Below, in pieces: positions 45,501 through 58,230 of a stretch of DNA of 64,000 nucleotides (its first letter is position 1; each line of letters begins with the position of its first letter). Location of the stretch: positions 806,001-870,000 of the forward strand of contig NBBA01000018.1 in NCBI GenBank assembly GCA_002794785.1, read 5' to 3'. A program made the translations under genes and the position numbers. The DNA comes from Coniferiporia sulphurascens (Eukaryota > Basidiomycota > Agaricomycetes > Hymenochaetales > Hymenochaetaceae). Below the pieces are notes generated by a model. The model saw only the letters and a list, made by a program, of their open reading frames with translations, searched no databases and was not told the origin of the DNA.

Positions 45501-46375
45501 CAGCATATACTGTAGGCAGAAAAAACGTAGCACCCCGAGCACAAGGTGGTGACCGATCGCAACGATGCGCATCAAAAACGTGGGGCCGACCGATTCTGAC
45601 AAGAAGACGTAGGGTCAAAGCTATTTTTGATTTTTTAGCAAGCGCGTAGAAGTATCATGAGGCTTTTAGGGACAGGGATGATTACGAGTTCTCAAAACTT
45701 ACTAGACCAGCTGCATAACAGCTGATGAACTTTCAGAAGAAATTCCTAAATCTCGCTTATCGACCTGGTAGACATACATCAATGATCGCAGCTGGGCTGT
45801 AATATAGTACGCGTGATTTGTCTACCGCGCGCTGCGAGAAATAAGGGGGGGCTGCAGATTTCAAGAAGTTCAGGTTGCGGTTTTTTTTAGCTCGAACTAG
45901 ATTGTGAACAGTGAGGCAATCTCAGTTGGTCTAAACGCGAAAGCCAGCGCAAGTCTGAAGCGTGGTAATTCCATAATCCGCGAACTTCGAAAAGTTCGTT
46001 ACTTTGCGACGCGCCGAAGACATGACTTAGTCAGCACCGTAGACCTCGGTACTTTTTGCTTCGAGCGTCGTCGCGTCAATCTGAAAGGCAGGGCCGAGCG
46101 CAGGCAAATCAACTGAAGATCAGATGACCCTTGCTATACAGGCAGGCTTTTTTTTTCGAACCCTATGCTACTTTCTTTCATTGAGCTCGAGCATGTAAGC
46201 TCCCTCCATTGCATACGTACCACCACATACTTGTGCTACAGTTTACGACAACAAAAATATAACTGACGTCTAACTGTACATTTACGTATCTTTGGCATAT
46301 TGGTGGCTGGGCCGACTCTATCTAAAATCAATCGTTACAAATTACAGAATGCCAAAATTCGCTACGTGCAGTACC
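42516..46375. other. Long spacer without recognisable genes
   Basis: No domain or splice-linked exons were found on either strand. A short ACTGATACTGATACTGATAC tandem lies near 42703-42724. The stretch 43430-46120 has short frames and balanced composition, like 14500-17130. The last 250 bases are probably the calpain 3' UTR. Confidence 0.5.
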
Positions 46376-49300
46376 TCATCTTGCACTCGTCACCCTGACG
46401 TCTGCCTTTGCAAACACAATCAGCTGGAATTCGGCATGCACGCCTGGGTCGAACGTCGATGCGACGGCAAAATAGCGTCCTGGTGCCACAGTAATCTGAG
46501 GCGTTGCCGTACCAGCGGGATTGTAGCTTCCATCAACGTATGCGCCCGAAGTGACTATTTGGCGGCCCAGCGTGGGACTCGGGGAGGAAGATGATAAAGG
46601 AAAGGGTGTGTCCAGGGGCGACGAGGGCGAAGAGGCGGGGGGAGAAGCAGCGAAAAGGGTAATATTGATCGCAATAGAGGGGGAAAGTTTCAATAACTGT
46701 AGGCGGATTCTGTAGTTTTCGATCAGCGAAGCGATTCATGGGAAATATGATTGAGATATTATTACTTTATAGGCGTTGCCGTCTGCACGAAAATCTCGAA
46801 CATCGGATTCAGGGCATAGTTCCCGAATCGCGGGCCCCCGCCATCGAGGCCTGGTTTCCTGTTAACACGTAGTCCCGTCTTGAACAAACTCAGAACGAAG
46901 AAAAGCGAAAGCGACTTACCACGAGCCTTTCACAGTCTTACAAAACATTCCCGCGCCTTCGGAAGGAATGGGGTCAACGTCCATGCGCACAGGACTTTTG
47001 ATACGCAGTGTGAACGTCCCGCGATGTCGAGGCTCAAAGGCAGACACAATTATGCAGTAATTTCCGGCTAAAAAAGCATGAAAAATAGGCCCTTGGTGGA
47101 AGAAAAGACAGGGGGTAATAAAAGGCACTTACGCGGTACTGAGCCAACGGTTTGTGCGACACCGTAGCTGTATGCACCAGAGCTTGCAAGTACGTCCCCG
47201 ACCCCTAGTCTATGCACATCATTCGCACACTGAGAATATAAGCATGCATAGAGGGTGTACACTCACTGTATTACCCTCTCACCGCTTTCTTTCTCAGTCC
47301 TCCACAACAACATGACATTCAGCGGGACATTCCGCGGGCCCTCAACAATAAGGCGGACAGGCGCCTTCGCCATCTTATTTGTCCCTCGAGAACCGGAGAT
47401 TCGACCAGAAGCCGCAAGTGAAGGGTGGGCTCCACGGTCGGGATGCAGGCGAAGTCTATACTGCGGGTTATTCATGAACGTCAGGTACGTGCTATTCCCG
47501 CCTGTGTTACGCGATGAGAAGGTGCCTTCGATCTATACAACGTCAGGATAAGCATTATATTTCAACGTTTTAGTGATGTAGAAACGCAGATGTGAACTTG
47601 GAAAATGGCGGAAACCAAAAAAACCCAAGAGATAGATAGAAACGCCGAAGGATCGGATCAACACTCACAGTCCGCTCATACATGCTCTCGCTCGGTTTCA
47701 CATCCCACGTGAGTGGTATGTACGCAGAGAAAGCCTGGACAGTAAAACACACATCCACATGCGCGCCGTCGTATGAAGCAACGATGGCGACCTGCGCACT
47801 AGAGTCTGTGAGAGTCAAGCGCGTCTAGTATCAGCACAACAGTAAATTTTAAGTAAGCATTGTTAACGCAAAGATCGAAAAGAAATAAAATAAGAATATG
47901 TCTTCACCAGCGTATGTGTGCTATTTGTGTATGTGCCCTACACGCGTCGTTAGCTGGTTCCGCTGACTCGACAGGAACAGCGACTCCAGACCTTCAGGTT
48001 CAGCTCGTTGCCGACTGCCAGGTCAGCCATCTCATGCTCTAGTTGCACGGCGTGTACGGCAATAAACTCTCCATCACGTTGCTTATCAACAATATGACGT
48101 GTCAAAAGCACCCAAAGTTCCTTTGTGGAAGGATCCGAAACGCTAATTTGGGGGAGGCATAGAGTAAGGTGATGACGAACGCCTGCAAAACGGGATTTTT
48201 AAGCGAAACGATGGTAATTCAATATACTATAATTGATGCGACAAGAAAAGGGCGTACATTTTGGGTTATCGGTGCTGTCTTCCGTCTTCTGGCGCCAGGA
48301 GCTGAGATATCGAGGGGTGGGTGTTAGCATTCTCATGGAGCGTGCACCTTAAATCTGTGCAAACAAGAAACGAAATCGCACCCATGGAATTTGACTTGGT
48401 GCTTGAACGGCTCCGGATCCCAGTTGAGATAGATGCCTTCAAATATGGAACATACGTCGTCCCAAGAAATATTGAGCAGACTTGCTTTCCCCGAATCTGA
48501 AGAGGTATTTCCTCCGCCCCTTAACCCGGGTTGCTCGTCTGCCGGATCGCGAATCCGAAGTGCACGCAGGTCATCGGCAGCCCCAGAGACATCTGCGTCT
48601 GTACCCAAGTCCACGCCGTCTGTCCATGGGTTCAATATCGTCATCCAACGCTCCGAGCCTTCTGCATCTTCACACACGTCTTCGATTGCCACAATTAATA
48701 CATGTAATTACACGATTGGGACGAGGGGTTATGAATAGAACGTACCAAGTACAGCATAGCTATGTGTCGGCAATAGTTGCGTCGATTTTCCATCAAGGGA
48801 AGGAACCACGAGCGTGCTATCTCGAGCGCCTGTTCCAAGTGTCAGGATGCATGCGCCTGAAATGATGTGTTAACATTGCACGGGGCCCTTTGGGCCAAGT
48901 TTTCAAATACAGTAGTCAATCGTGGCACACCTTCCCGAAATCCCTTAAGCGTACGCCTCCATACTTTTTCACGCACGAAGGATGGGCTGCAGAGAGTACA
49001 ATCGAGAAATCGGGCAGAGCGTTGCGCATCAATATTAGTTACAGCAGGTGAAGAAAAACAGTGTAATCTCAGCGCAACGCACCTTTCAATTTCGATGTGT
49101 TCTGGGATCCACCCTGTTAGAGCACTGTAAACTCACCCTTAATTGAGTTTCATGTTCAGCGGATCCCGGATATAATAGGAGGGAGAAATGAACATGGACC
49201 GCAGACTGACTGTACATCAATACTTGAGTTCCTGTTGGTAATACTAAGGCACAGGTCATGGGGGACAAAGTAATCAAGAATACGTACGAGCCGGGAAAGT

Positions 49301-50607
49301 CGTATCCTCCCATAAGCTTCATGTACTGTGGGTATATGCGCGTGTTCATAAAGCGAGCGGATAAATACACAATACAGTTCATATCGCCAAACCCAGTGAG
49401 GGTACCCACAGCTTTTTCGAGCAGGCCTGGCCAGAGATCAAAGCCACCAAAGTCCGGGGTGACAGACGCGGAGATAGGGCGGCCGTCCGCGTAGAATGGG
49501 AGCAAGTCGTCAACCACTGGCCGTCATCAGACCGAAAGATAGAGCTTCTGAGTATCTAGGTTCTTCAGAGGAACAGAAAGATAGGGACTTACAGATCTAC
49601 GAAGAGATTGCATCGGGTTCGGCGGGTTTTGTTGATAATGGTCAGATGAAGGCACAAGCACGGGATTTATGAATACAGTGGAGAACCGGAAGAATGGATC
49701 AACGAAGGTGAAGGAGGTGAAGTGAAAGCAGAGCATACATACCTTGCGTGACGTGCCATTCACGAACAGACGGCATGCATATCTGCCATCCGGTGCGAGC
49801 ACGGGCATCCCGTCAGCGTCTTGCGGGAAGATGGACGACAAGCCGAGCTACCGGGATGCCAGAATACAGACGATGCTTTTAGATATCGACAACGCAATGA
49901 GCGATCATACTATGCTGCTCACTTTGGAACCAAACGAGCGGTGGTGGTGCAAGCATACCGCCGCAGCACTGCACACAGAACAGTCCGTGACGACGTTTTG
50001 TCGAATGTGGTGAGGCTGAAGCGCAGGAGAGGCGAGCGTAATTGTCTTTGAGGGATAGAGGTCTTTCGGTCGTCGCCATACGGAGGCCTTAGTCGTGAGG
50101 GCGGGGCCGAGAGGCGGCAGGGCGCTGCATACGTTCAGACGGATTAAAGGTCATTCTGAGGAACGTTAGAACTCACTCGACCTCTCCATCAAACACGTCC
50201 TCGGAGCCATTTACCCAGGTGGGATACCGTGCGCCGTGGACCCTCGCCGACTTGTCTAGCACATACATCTGCTCCTCTGTATCGCGCCGTCCTCATCAAC
50301 ACACTGACGAAGCCAGACTCAAACTAAGCATCTTACCCGTCGAGAAGGGGTCCCTCGCAGGCGGCCTAAGAGCACCCTTGCGTGCATCCTTGATGCGCTC
50401 CGCGCGCCCAATGCACTTCTTTGCGCCTGCCTCGCAGCGCCCGCGCTCTCGGGTGCCAGAGGCGGGGAGTGCGCGGGCGTGGTGGAGGTAAGCTTGCGCG
50501 GCGGTGAGGTAAAGGCCAAAAGCGCGATCAAAGTCACCCAGGATCTCCGCGGAGGCGGCTGTCGCGTAGAGTGCGTCTGTGTCTGCTATTGTCGCTGGGC
50601 CGTTCAT
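46376..50607 (-). CDS. Calpain-like cysteine protease of the pH-signalling pathway (PalB/Rim13 type)
   Basis: A multi-exon minus-strand gene. The N-terminus starts MNGPATIADTDALYATAASA and forms an MIT-like helical domain (ILGDFDRAFGLYLTAAQAYL). The calpain core follows: LSPALQPHHIRQNVVTDCS with the catalytic Cys (near 49990-50000), RKVVVDDLLPFYADGRP, PQYMKLMGGYDFPGS, the catalytic His in LLPTHSYAVL (near 48755), and the catalytic Asn in MTILNPW. Two C-terminal beta-sandwich repeats of the calpain-7/PalB kind end the protein: GNYCIIVSAFEPRHRGTFTL and PGRYFAVASTFDPGVHAEF. Known role: the MIT domain docks on ESCRT-III at endosomal or plasma-membrane sites, and the protease activates the Rim101/PacC factor at alkaline pH. 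All three catalytic residues are present. A start at 50661 in the same frame is possible. Exon borders between the named segments were not all fixed. Confidence 0.91.
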
Positions 50608-50731
50608 GATCGCGTCCCTGCCCAGAGCTCGCGTTTGGGTGAGGGGCTTTACCTTATTCAAAACAGGAATAAAGATCGCGCCGCGCCGCTTACAAACATT
50701 TTATTCAGCCATTTTCACGACACAACAGTTT

Positions 50732-50732
<1 letters not shown>

Positions 50733-50760
<28 letters not shown>
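50733..50760. promoter_or_regulatory. Long poly(T) tract upstream of the calpain gene
   Basis: An unbroken run of 28 T's, about 125 bases upstream of the calpain ATG (poly(A) on the gene's strand). Such poly(dA:dT) tracts exclude nucleosomes at fungal promoters. It could instead be the poly(A) tail of a very short retro-insert, but no duplication was found around it. Confidence 0.4.
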
Positions 50761-50766
<6 letters not shown>

Positions 50767-51182
50767 GCATTTGTATACCGCAATAGTAACTAGACAAGAC
50801 GCGGTTGCCTGAATACAGTGAGATGTACTCTAAGGCTAAATATCAGACTGATGTTTAGTGCCAGAGGAGATTAACAAGGTATAAAGTTTCTGGTTTAATG
50901 CTACTTGGAGACAGTATGGGTGAGAAGTTTTTAAGTCCAATCGGAGTGGCAGAAACCAGCTATGGAAAAGGAGGGGGAGAATTGGACAATATGAAACAAG
51001 AACTGACAACCAAGTCTTCTGGTGGCCTTCAGCTATTAGGTGCGTCGACGGTGACCATAACCATTACCCGACTGCGGAATTAGTGCAATCGGACTGTCCC
51101 TCGTGGGAAGCGAGATAAACTTGAGAGCCTGTCTTGTAAGAGGTGTTGGCAAGGACATCCCACTATCCTTGGTATTTATACT
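50761..51182. other. Spacer, no gene seen
   Basis: Upstream flank of the calpain gene; no frame or repeat to annotate apart from the adjoining poly(T). Confidence 0.4.
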
Positions 51183-52497
51183 CTATGTGAGGTCGTGACG
51201 AATTCGATCGAAGCCGAGAAGCCAGATGACCCATTTAGCCACTAAAACAGTATGACAATAGTTTGTACTATGCGCCTTGATTAGTCGTGGTATCATAAGC
51301 GGGTGTCTTGAAACCGGCCGAGAGAGAGGTGGCGTCAGTGTTCTGGGGTTTTGCCGGAGAGAGCCCTTCAACTGAATAGGGTATATTAATAGCCGCCTTG
51401 AGGACCACATGTGTGTGCAATGAGGCGAAGTTGGTGAGGGATGCAGGCGGACAGCGGAATGGAGAGGGGGATTGTGCTGAGCACACCAGTCCACGATGTT
51501 GAATGGGGAGTAACGACCATGGTTTGACCATCTTCATAGAAGGAGGTTAAGTTGGGAGGGCGAGAGTGAGTCTGAGGTTGAGATTTCGAGGCCTATAGTC
51601 TAAAAGCCCAACCGGTATCTGGGACGGCATATGTCTTTGTGACAACCACACCCTGTACTAAGTGGAGGAGGCATGCTAGGCAAGCTGCTCTGTGTGTAAT
51701 ACAGCTGCGAGTTAACGCATAGTGGGTCGACTAGACAATTGAACCATGGGAAAACCCGAGATGGTGGTGGTTCAAGGTCAAGAAGGGATGTGAACACAAC
51801 AGTTTCTCTCGCGGAACAGCGTAGTAGTCCACCTTATGGAATCCCCAAAAGCCTCTACTTACTTGAAAGACCGGTTTTTGTAGCGGCGGGTCCGAAATAA
51901 CATATCCATATGTCTCCTCGAGGAAAACCTTCCCTATCATTGTTAAATGCTCTTTCGAAGTGTACTTGAACACTCATGATGGGGTTACATGGAAGCCCGG
52001 GACTGAAATTTATGAGAGTGGCCATACGATAGTAGTGGCAAAGCACAACAATTTGTCCTGTCACGACATCGAGAAACAATGAACTACCCTTGAGTAGCTG
52101 ATATTACACCTTTGAGTCGGACGCCGGGATTACAAACGGGTATCAGGAGGAGGAAAAAGACAGCACGACGCCCAAAGCACTAACAAAGTATGGAGACATA
52201 ATTGACAACGAGCGATAGCATAAGAAAAACAGTACGCCAGGTCCAATCGAGTAAGACGACATCCAGCGGAGAGCGATACGAATGGGAGGAGATACAGAAC
52301 AATGAGACATGGCAGTTAAGAGTATGGATACCGAAGGGATCCGCAAACATCGTCCTGGAGGTGATCTGAATCGACACAGAATGAGGAAAGAGGTGACGAC
52401 CTCGTACAAAACAAAGAACGAATAAAAGCCCAAATAAGCAGCGTCTCAGACGCCAAATCAATTCTCCGAACCCCCCGTAACACAAACCCCGGGTTCA
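51183..52497 (-). other. Possible F-box-type/beta-propeller gene or remnant
   Basis: Several minus-strand segments look coding: SHSYRSPLDVVLLDWTWRTV, then GVRLKGVISATQGSSLFLDV, TGQIVVLCHYYRMATLINFS, HFERAFNNDREGFPRGDIWI and EHLTMIGKVFLEETYGYVIS. They resemble the C-terminal repeat part of large agaricomycete F-box protein families (VLLDW-like and D-x-x-TGQ-like blades). However, frames change between segments without clear introns and no F-box helix was found. It may be a pseudogene or a fast-evolving gene. The family guess rests only on my impression of these fragments. Confidence 0.25.
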
Positions 52498-54524
52498 TCA
52501 AAAGGTACACACGCCACAACTGCTCGCGTTCGCGAATCCTGTGCCCGTCAGCGTACATGACGTTAGCGCGGAACTGCTACACAGGCCTTCAGGCAGGGCA
52601 CCATTCAGCTCTGGGTTACTGCTAAGCGTCAGGATTTGCAGGGAAGAGGGGAAGGATGGCGGCAGGGGACCCTGCAGGTTGTCGCCGTCGAGATGCAGCT
52701 CCGTCAGGACAGAGAAAAGCGATACAGATGCGGGGATAGTACTGTTTAGCGCGGCGGAGGTGATGGAGCTGTGAGCAGGATAGACAGTCGTGTAAGGATT
52801 TTTTCCTGGTGGAAGCAGGTGAAAAGCTTACAGTGTCTTAACAGAACTTTGTAGTGTTGAGCTGTTTAGAAGGTCGTCAAGCGTTGTTGAGAGTGCCTGG
52901 TCAGTGATAACTCTGTATGCAATATGCGGTGAAGGAAAGGACGTTAGGTCGACTTCATCGATTGGAGAAAGCAAGGCAAGGCACATACAGGCTCCCAAGC
53001 TTAAGCGCGCTGACATCGGGAAGTGAACCCCCAAACGCAGCATTCTTCACAAGAACAAGCGTGGTTACACTAGTCAAAGCCCCGGATGCGAAAAGCGTAG
53101 AGGGCAACGCAGACAAGCCAGTACTCTCAAGGTGTAGCGTCGTAAGGGCAGTAAGGTTTGTAAAGCTGTCTGGTAGTGAACCAGCTTCAAAAACAGATGT
53201 TAACCGGCTTTCAGTTACCACGAAGAGAAACGGAACACACCTGGAGTTGTCCCACCACCTATAATCTGTAGTGTCTCCAGTGATGTCAATGCGCCGACAC
53301 CAGATGGAATAACCGAGGGTACGGCAGGGAACGTCAGCTGCCTACGAAAGGGACAACACGAGGATTAGAACGAAAACACGACGCGGAGAGAGGACAGTGA
53401 ACCCACAAAGTATCCACCAATCCGTCCCCGTTGCACCCTACACCGCCCCATGTGCAAAAGTTGACATTTTGCACCCACCCGCTGTTCGCCAGCGCAGATT
53501 GTGCTGTGGTACCCGATGCCCCAAACAGCGACTGCAGCCCACAAAACTGGATACTATCATGCAGCGTTTCGGAACTGAAGCTGGAACCGGAACTGAAAGT
53601 GAAGTCCGAAGGAATCGCCTGCAGGAATGCAAGACACGTTGCGCATGGGTACGAAGACGCGTTGCTCGGCGCGTTTACAACAAACTGCGCTAAACAAGTT
53701 TCCTGTGCCACTGAGAGCGTATAGATGGTGCCCCCACTTTGCCCTGAAACCGAACCACCGGGGTTCGCAGTTGAACTCGTGGAAGAGCTCGAATTGAGTA
53801 CGCGTATGTTCAGAAAGATCACGTTTGAGAGGAGATACAGTATGATGATCACTAGCAGCACTAAGCAGAATAGTCTGCGCTTCCTGCGCTTTGGGTCTCT
53901 TCGGGCACACCTACAAGCTCGCTCATACACATACGGGCGTTTCTCGACATGCAGCGGCGACCATGGAGCAATATTCACATCCACATCCATCGTGTGTGCA
54001 TTTGGTGACATCCTTGGAGAAGTGACCGCCGCTTCCGCAGTCATTGCTGATACAGGGCGCTGTTGGATCGGGACAAGCTCCGGCTCACCCACGCCAACAC
54101 GCCGAACACGTTCGACGAACGCAGAAATGGCCCCGGGGAGTCCACTACGCGGACGAGGCTCCGCAAAGCGCCGTACACCACTCTCCAGGCTGCGCGGTGA
54201 CTGCGTATGTATGCTCCTGGGAGACTTAGGCATGGGTGAAGGTGGCATACGTTCGACGTGAACGTGGTGTGCAGTCGACGAAGGTGGGAAATCGGACTCC
54301 GAAGAGCGGGGCGGAGAAGGGTACGTGTCTCCTACGAAATCTTGCGTCGATACCTCTGGGTTATCTGCAACCCAGAAGCTCCGTGGCGCGTGTTGGGGAT
54401 TAGCAGACGTCGAGCCTGCTTTCAGGGGAGCGGAGGGGCGCGGTGGAGGGAAGTGAGTGCCAAGGTCAAAACCAAGCTCAGACCCAAGATCGGGAGTCGA
54501 GCAGGCTGTCCGGGATACTGCCAT
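52498..54524 (-). CDS. Single-pass membrane protein with extracellular leucine-rich repeats
   Basis: The N-terminal 200 residues are Ser/Pro-rich and cytosolic-like (MAVSRTACSTPDLGSELG start). A basic stop-transfer stretch CRCARRDPKRRKRR and a membrane helix LFCLVLLVIIILYLLSNVIF follow. The region beyond is Ser/Thr-rich, then Cys-containing (CTWGGVGCNGDG, like an LRR N-cap). After introns come leucine-rich repeats: IPSGVGALTSLETLQI, LPDSFTNLTALTTLHLESTG, ISTAALNST-like blades, LHLDGDNLQGPLPPSF, LQILTLSSNPELNGALPEGL. It ends SSCGVCTF. Positive charges before the helix predict a type II orientation with the repeats outside or in the lumen. No kinase domain is present. Fungal LRR proteins of this form have no settled function; sensing at the cell surface is only a guess. 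Confidence 0.75.
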
Positions 54525-54902
54525 GTTGGAATCAGCTCCCGAGTCGTATAAAGGGTCGTATCAAATGCGTCCAAGAGGGCCGGTGTCCCGCACGAAGGGC
54601 TTTGTTGGGTTCTAGCAGTAGCTGAGAAGGATGGCAGACGCAGCCTCGCGCTGAAGGACATGCAGTGTCGGTGGCTCGATTCATTTTACCCGGACCGCAC
54701 CACAGAAGAACCACAAGCAGGAATACAAAGCGCGTCTGGGAGGGAGTCAGATAGAGTACAATAGAGCCTGTGATGGAACAATGACATGCACTGGTAAGGA
54801 AACGGCCCATTTGAGCAAATTTTAGCACACTTCACGATGAGGCGCATCTATATGAGCTGAGGGATGAAGAGACGGCCTCTGCGGCCACGACGCCCGATTT
54901 GC

Positions 54903-54910
54903 CATGGCCG
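54903..54910. repeat. Left 8-bp target-site duplication of the hAT transposon
   Basis: CATGGCCG occurs here and at 57924-57931, directly outside the inverted repeats. Eight bases is the size characteristic of hAT elements. Confidence 0.95.
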
Positions 54911-57900
54911 TAGTGCTGGGGGCAGAATTCCTGGATGGCGTTATATGCCAACTGCCGGCAGAATGGCAGTTGGCAGAAGTGGCAGAATCCGGCAGAACTC
55001 GGCAGAATTAATTAGAGTCTTATATTAGCTTGTACTCGCTAATGCCAATACAAAATTATTAACACGAACTAAATCATACGTATTAGAGTTAATTAAATCA
55101 AGCCGACACCCCCTTCGACCTCAAAAGGTCTTCAACGCTCCAGGAAGATGGTTCCGAGGCTCCATCCAATACAATTATATTGGAATTTTCGTTTGCAGGA
55201 GTCATCCCCTTGTCAATTTGATCAAGAAGGTCCAAATCATAGAGGGTAGCAGCAGTAATTCCACCGCCGTCAAAATCTTCAGACAGGGTGGGATCAATCA
55301 AATTGTCACTGTCAGACATCCTATCCTCTATCCCAGAAAAGGCTGCCTCAAGCTCTTGAAGTGATACGTCCTCTGGTGTAACAAGGCCTGGGTCGGTGCC
55401 GCTTTCGTTGGTTAACAAGGGTGGCTCCCAAGTAAATGTCATTTCAAGCTCAGCAGCAAGTGCCAAATTAATTCCTCCATCCTCCCGTGTGTGCATATGT
55501 GCATGCTTTCGGCGTGTTGAAGTCCCAAGAGAATGAGCAAGCTTGTGAAGATGATGCTGGTAGTTTGCACGCAGCTTTCCCAGTTTTTCGAAGTTCTCTA
55601 TAGTGAGGTTTGACCGCTTGGCCCCTTGAATACTACCAAGATCCGAAAAAAGGCGCTCGACATCGGCAGAATGAGGGACAATGGAATGGATTTTGATTGC
55701 GAAGAGTTTTAATGGGTGTTCATTCATATTAACATCGAGAGAATCCCACCATTCTCTTGTGTTCGCTTTCCCACCCACAAAATCTCCCTTGGCATGGCGG
55801 TAAAGCTTTAGATCGTCTACAAGGCGGCCGGTACGGCCTATGTCCCATCTCCACTTGGAAACTGCAATATTACAGGCCAGATGGCACATCGTTTCGAAGG
55901 TACGACCCTTTCCAGCTTGATAAATGGCAAGTTTTCGACAGAGAGGGTGTAAGAACAAAGCAAGACCGTGCGTTTCTGTATCCATGGCATGGAATTCCTT
56001 ATTGAAAACACGTCGTGAATGGAGCCAGAATCCAAAGTCTTCGCTATCCTGTTCAAATTCCATCTTTCCCATACTGCGTGCACAGCGTATGAGGTCCAAC
56101 ATACAGTCGGCTAATGTTGCATCCCGGGATTCAAGGTTTCCTATCATATCGACTACGGGCTTACAGACTTTTAAGATCTGACGTTGCACCGACCAATAAT
56201 TGACATCGAGAACAATCTTGATGACTTCAGGAGGAATCGGCGAAAGGCCATTGGTCTTTTTCTGTGCATCTTCACGAGTACATATTTGTGTAAGTGCAGA
56301 GCTAATGTACGTTTCAGTAATATAACTAAAATGCAATATATGAAAAACGTACCGATTATCTCGGATACTAAGGTTTTGGAGCACGAGTGCATACCAGCGT
56401 GATTCAATATTAGTCTTCAGTGAGCGAGTGATCCCAATTTGCGCTGCAAGTGCTTTGAGTTGACCACCCCAGTAATGTGAGCTGTTAAAGAATGCAACGA
56501 TACGAGCACTACTACTAATCATTGCTTTTGCAGTCGGGTATGATACCATTTTCCCGACTATCCCATTACATCCATGCAGAAAGCACGGAAATCCCTGTCA
56601 ATCAAAACCATTAGCATTTATACCATAGATGTAAACAGAAACAGAAAGACCTACGAGAATCCAGTAATACTTATTCATTAGTTTCTGTCGAAACGACCTC
56701 ATTACGGTTGGATTATCAGTAGTACATGCTATAACATGTTCGGGGGGAAGCTCCATCTTGACCATTGAATCTTCAACCGTCTTGAGAATATTGTCTGCCG
56801 AAGCACGTTGGCCAGACAGATCAGTCAGGGAAAGCACAACCGGAAGCTGGCCAACACTGGATACTATTGTTCCATAAATACTGCGTCGAAGCAAATCTTC
56901 CCATCCATCTGTTTGTAAAGTGACCGTTTTTCCTTCCTTCAGCCGACCCATCTCTTCAAGATGGGCACGCATTGCTTCAGCATCCATGATTGTATGTGCC
57001 AGGACATACCGGGAAGGACTTTGGTATGTAGCACGTAGTGAATGAACAAATTCGTGAAAGAAAGGATCTTCAGACGCTGACAGTGCTATATTTTTTCGGA
57101 CAGCAAATCTAGCATTTCACAGAAACGGAACGTTAGTATCTTGCTTCAGAATTTACGAAATTTTCTGTTTACGCACCGGAACCACTTCGTATGACTGTCA
57201 ACAACTTGGCTTTCCGTCATCCCAGGGTCCACCCAATAGTCCAGGTTATCCGTGAGTTTTTTTCGTTTCTTCTGGTTGCTGAACGACGCAGTAACTTGGC
57301 CACTAACTTGATCCGGGTCCGTATCACACTCGTCTGCAGCCTGGCCTAACAGGGGTTTACCAATGATGTCCATAGACATTTTTCCTTTCTGTAAGAGCTC
57401 CTTTTGTGCTGCTACTCGTGCATCTTGTGTTGCATTTGGGCACTGCTGAATGTTTCCAATGTGCCGGGCAAGTCCATTATCCCGGCCTTCAATGGGTCTT
57501 GAGTACGTGTCATCACAGTATTTGCAGAACCAAAAGTAACGACCAGATGAATTAGAGAGCTTTTCGCCACGTTCAAAGTGCTCGGTCGCAAATTTTGACT
57601 GTGGCCGGCCGGCCCTGCTTGTACGCTTCGGGCCAGAAGCTGCCTGGGAACCCGGATTCGGCGCCATAGAATTGAGCTGCCAGCGAGAATGAAAAAGTTG
57701 AACCCTGTTTAGACCTTGTTTGTCACGCAACCCGAACTGCATACCACAGTGACCTAATCCTTAATTACATTGCAAACCGATTACAAATAATCTATATATG
57801 GTAAACGCTTACTTATTCTGCCATTTCTGCCATGAGTACCCCGAGAATTTTGCCATCTGCCACCATTCTGCCGTGTCGGCATAATTGGCGTGGCAAAATA

Positions 57901-57923
57901 TATTAATTCTGCCCACAGCACTA
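54911..57923 (-). mobile_element. hAT-family DNA transposon, complete
   Basis: The 3,013-base element has terminal inverted repeats TAGTGCTGgGGGCAGAATT (54911-54929) and, reversed, TAGTGCTGtGGGCAGAATT (57905-57923), 18 of 19 matching, flanked by CATGGCCG duplications. Both subterminal zones carry many copies of GGCAGAA (or TTCTGCC), for example five within 54930-55010; these are likely transposase-binding sites. One transposase gene fills the interior. Confidence 0.95.
55098..57667 (-). CDS. hAT transposase, apparently intact
   Basis: The chosen start MAPNPGSQAASGPKRTSRAG is followed by a BED-type zinc finger (FWFCKYCDDTYSRP ... RHIGNIQQCP). After the first intron (donor at KWFR|GTGCGT) come FAVRKNIALSASEDPFFHEF, the catalytic LQTDGWED, LTDLSGQRASADN and CTTDNPTVM with the second acidic residue. 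Two more introns lead to the helical insertion and the C-terminal dimerisation block IVPHSADVERLFSDLGS, which carries the catalytic Glu, and RSNLTIENFEKLGKLRANY. It ends RSKGVSA at 55098. No internal stop or frameshift was noticed once introns are removed, and the terminal repeats are intact. The element could therefore be active or recently active. It encodes the cut-and-paste enzyme of the element. Confidence 0.9.
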
Positions 57924-57931
57924 CATGGCCG
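57924..57931. repeat. Right 8-bp target-site duplication of the hAT transposon
   Basis: Second CATGGCCG, right after the end of the inverted repeat. Confidence 0.95.
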
Positions 57932-58230
57932 TCCACACAATAATACAGCATACCGGGTCATGTGACCTTTGCGCCCTGCGGCTTTTTTTGTTGAACGTTG
58001 ACCTCCTCGTCACTGTTCCGTATCATCTATTCGCGAAAATGCGTATCAAGCGAGCATGCGTATTGCTATTGTACAGACGATTATAATAAAAAAGGAAACG
58101 AACTGCATAAGGCGTGAGTGTAGCACGAAGACGCGAATGACTGAAGTAACGAATGCAAGCAAATGCGGCACATTAAAACCCACATCCCCGACAACTCTAC
58201 GGCGGATACAACACAGCCGAATCCTCACGT

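Noticed and set aside
50733..50760. Poly(T) as the tail of a third LINE copy
   Set aside because: The bases after it resemble the LINE 3' end only loosely (CATTTnTATA). There is no hairpin palindrome and no matching duplication was found around it.
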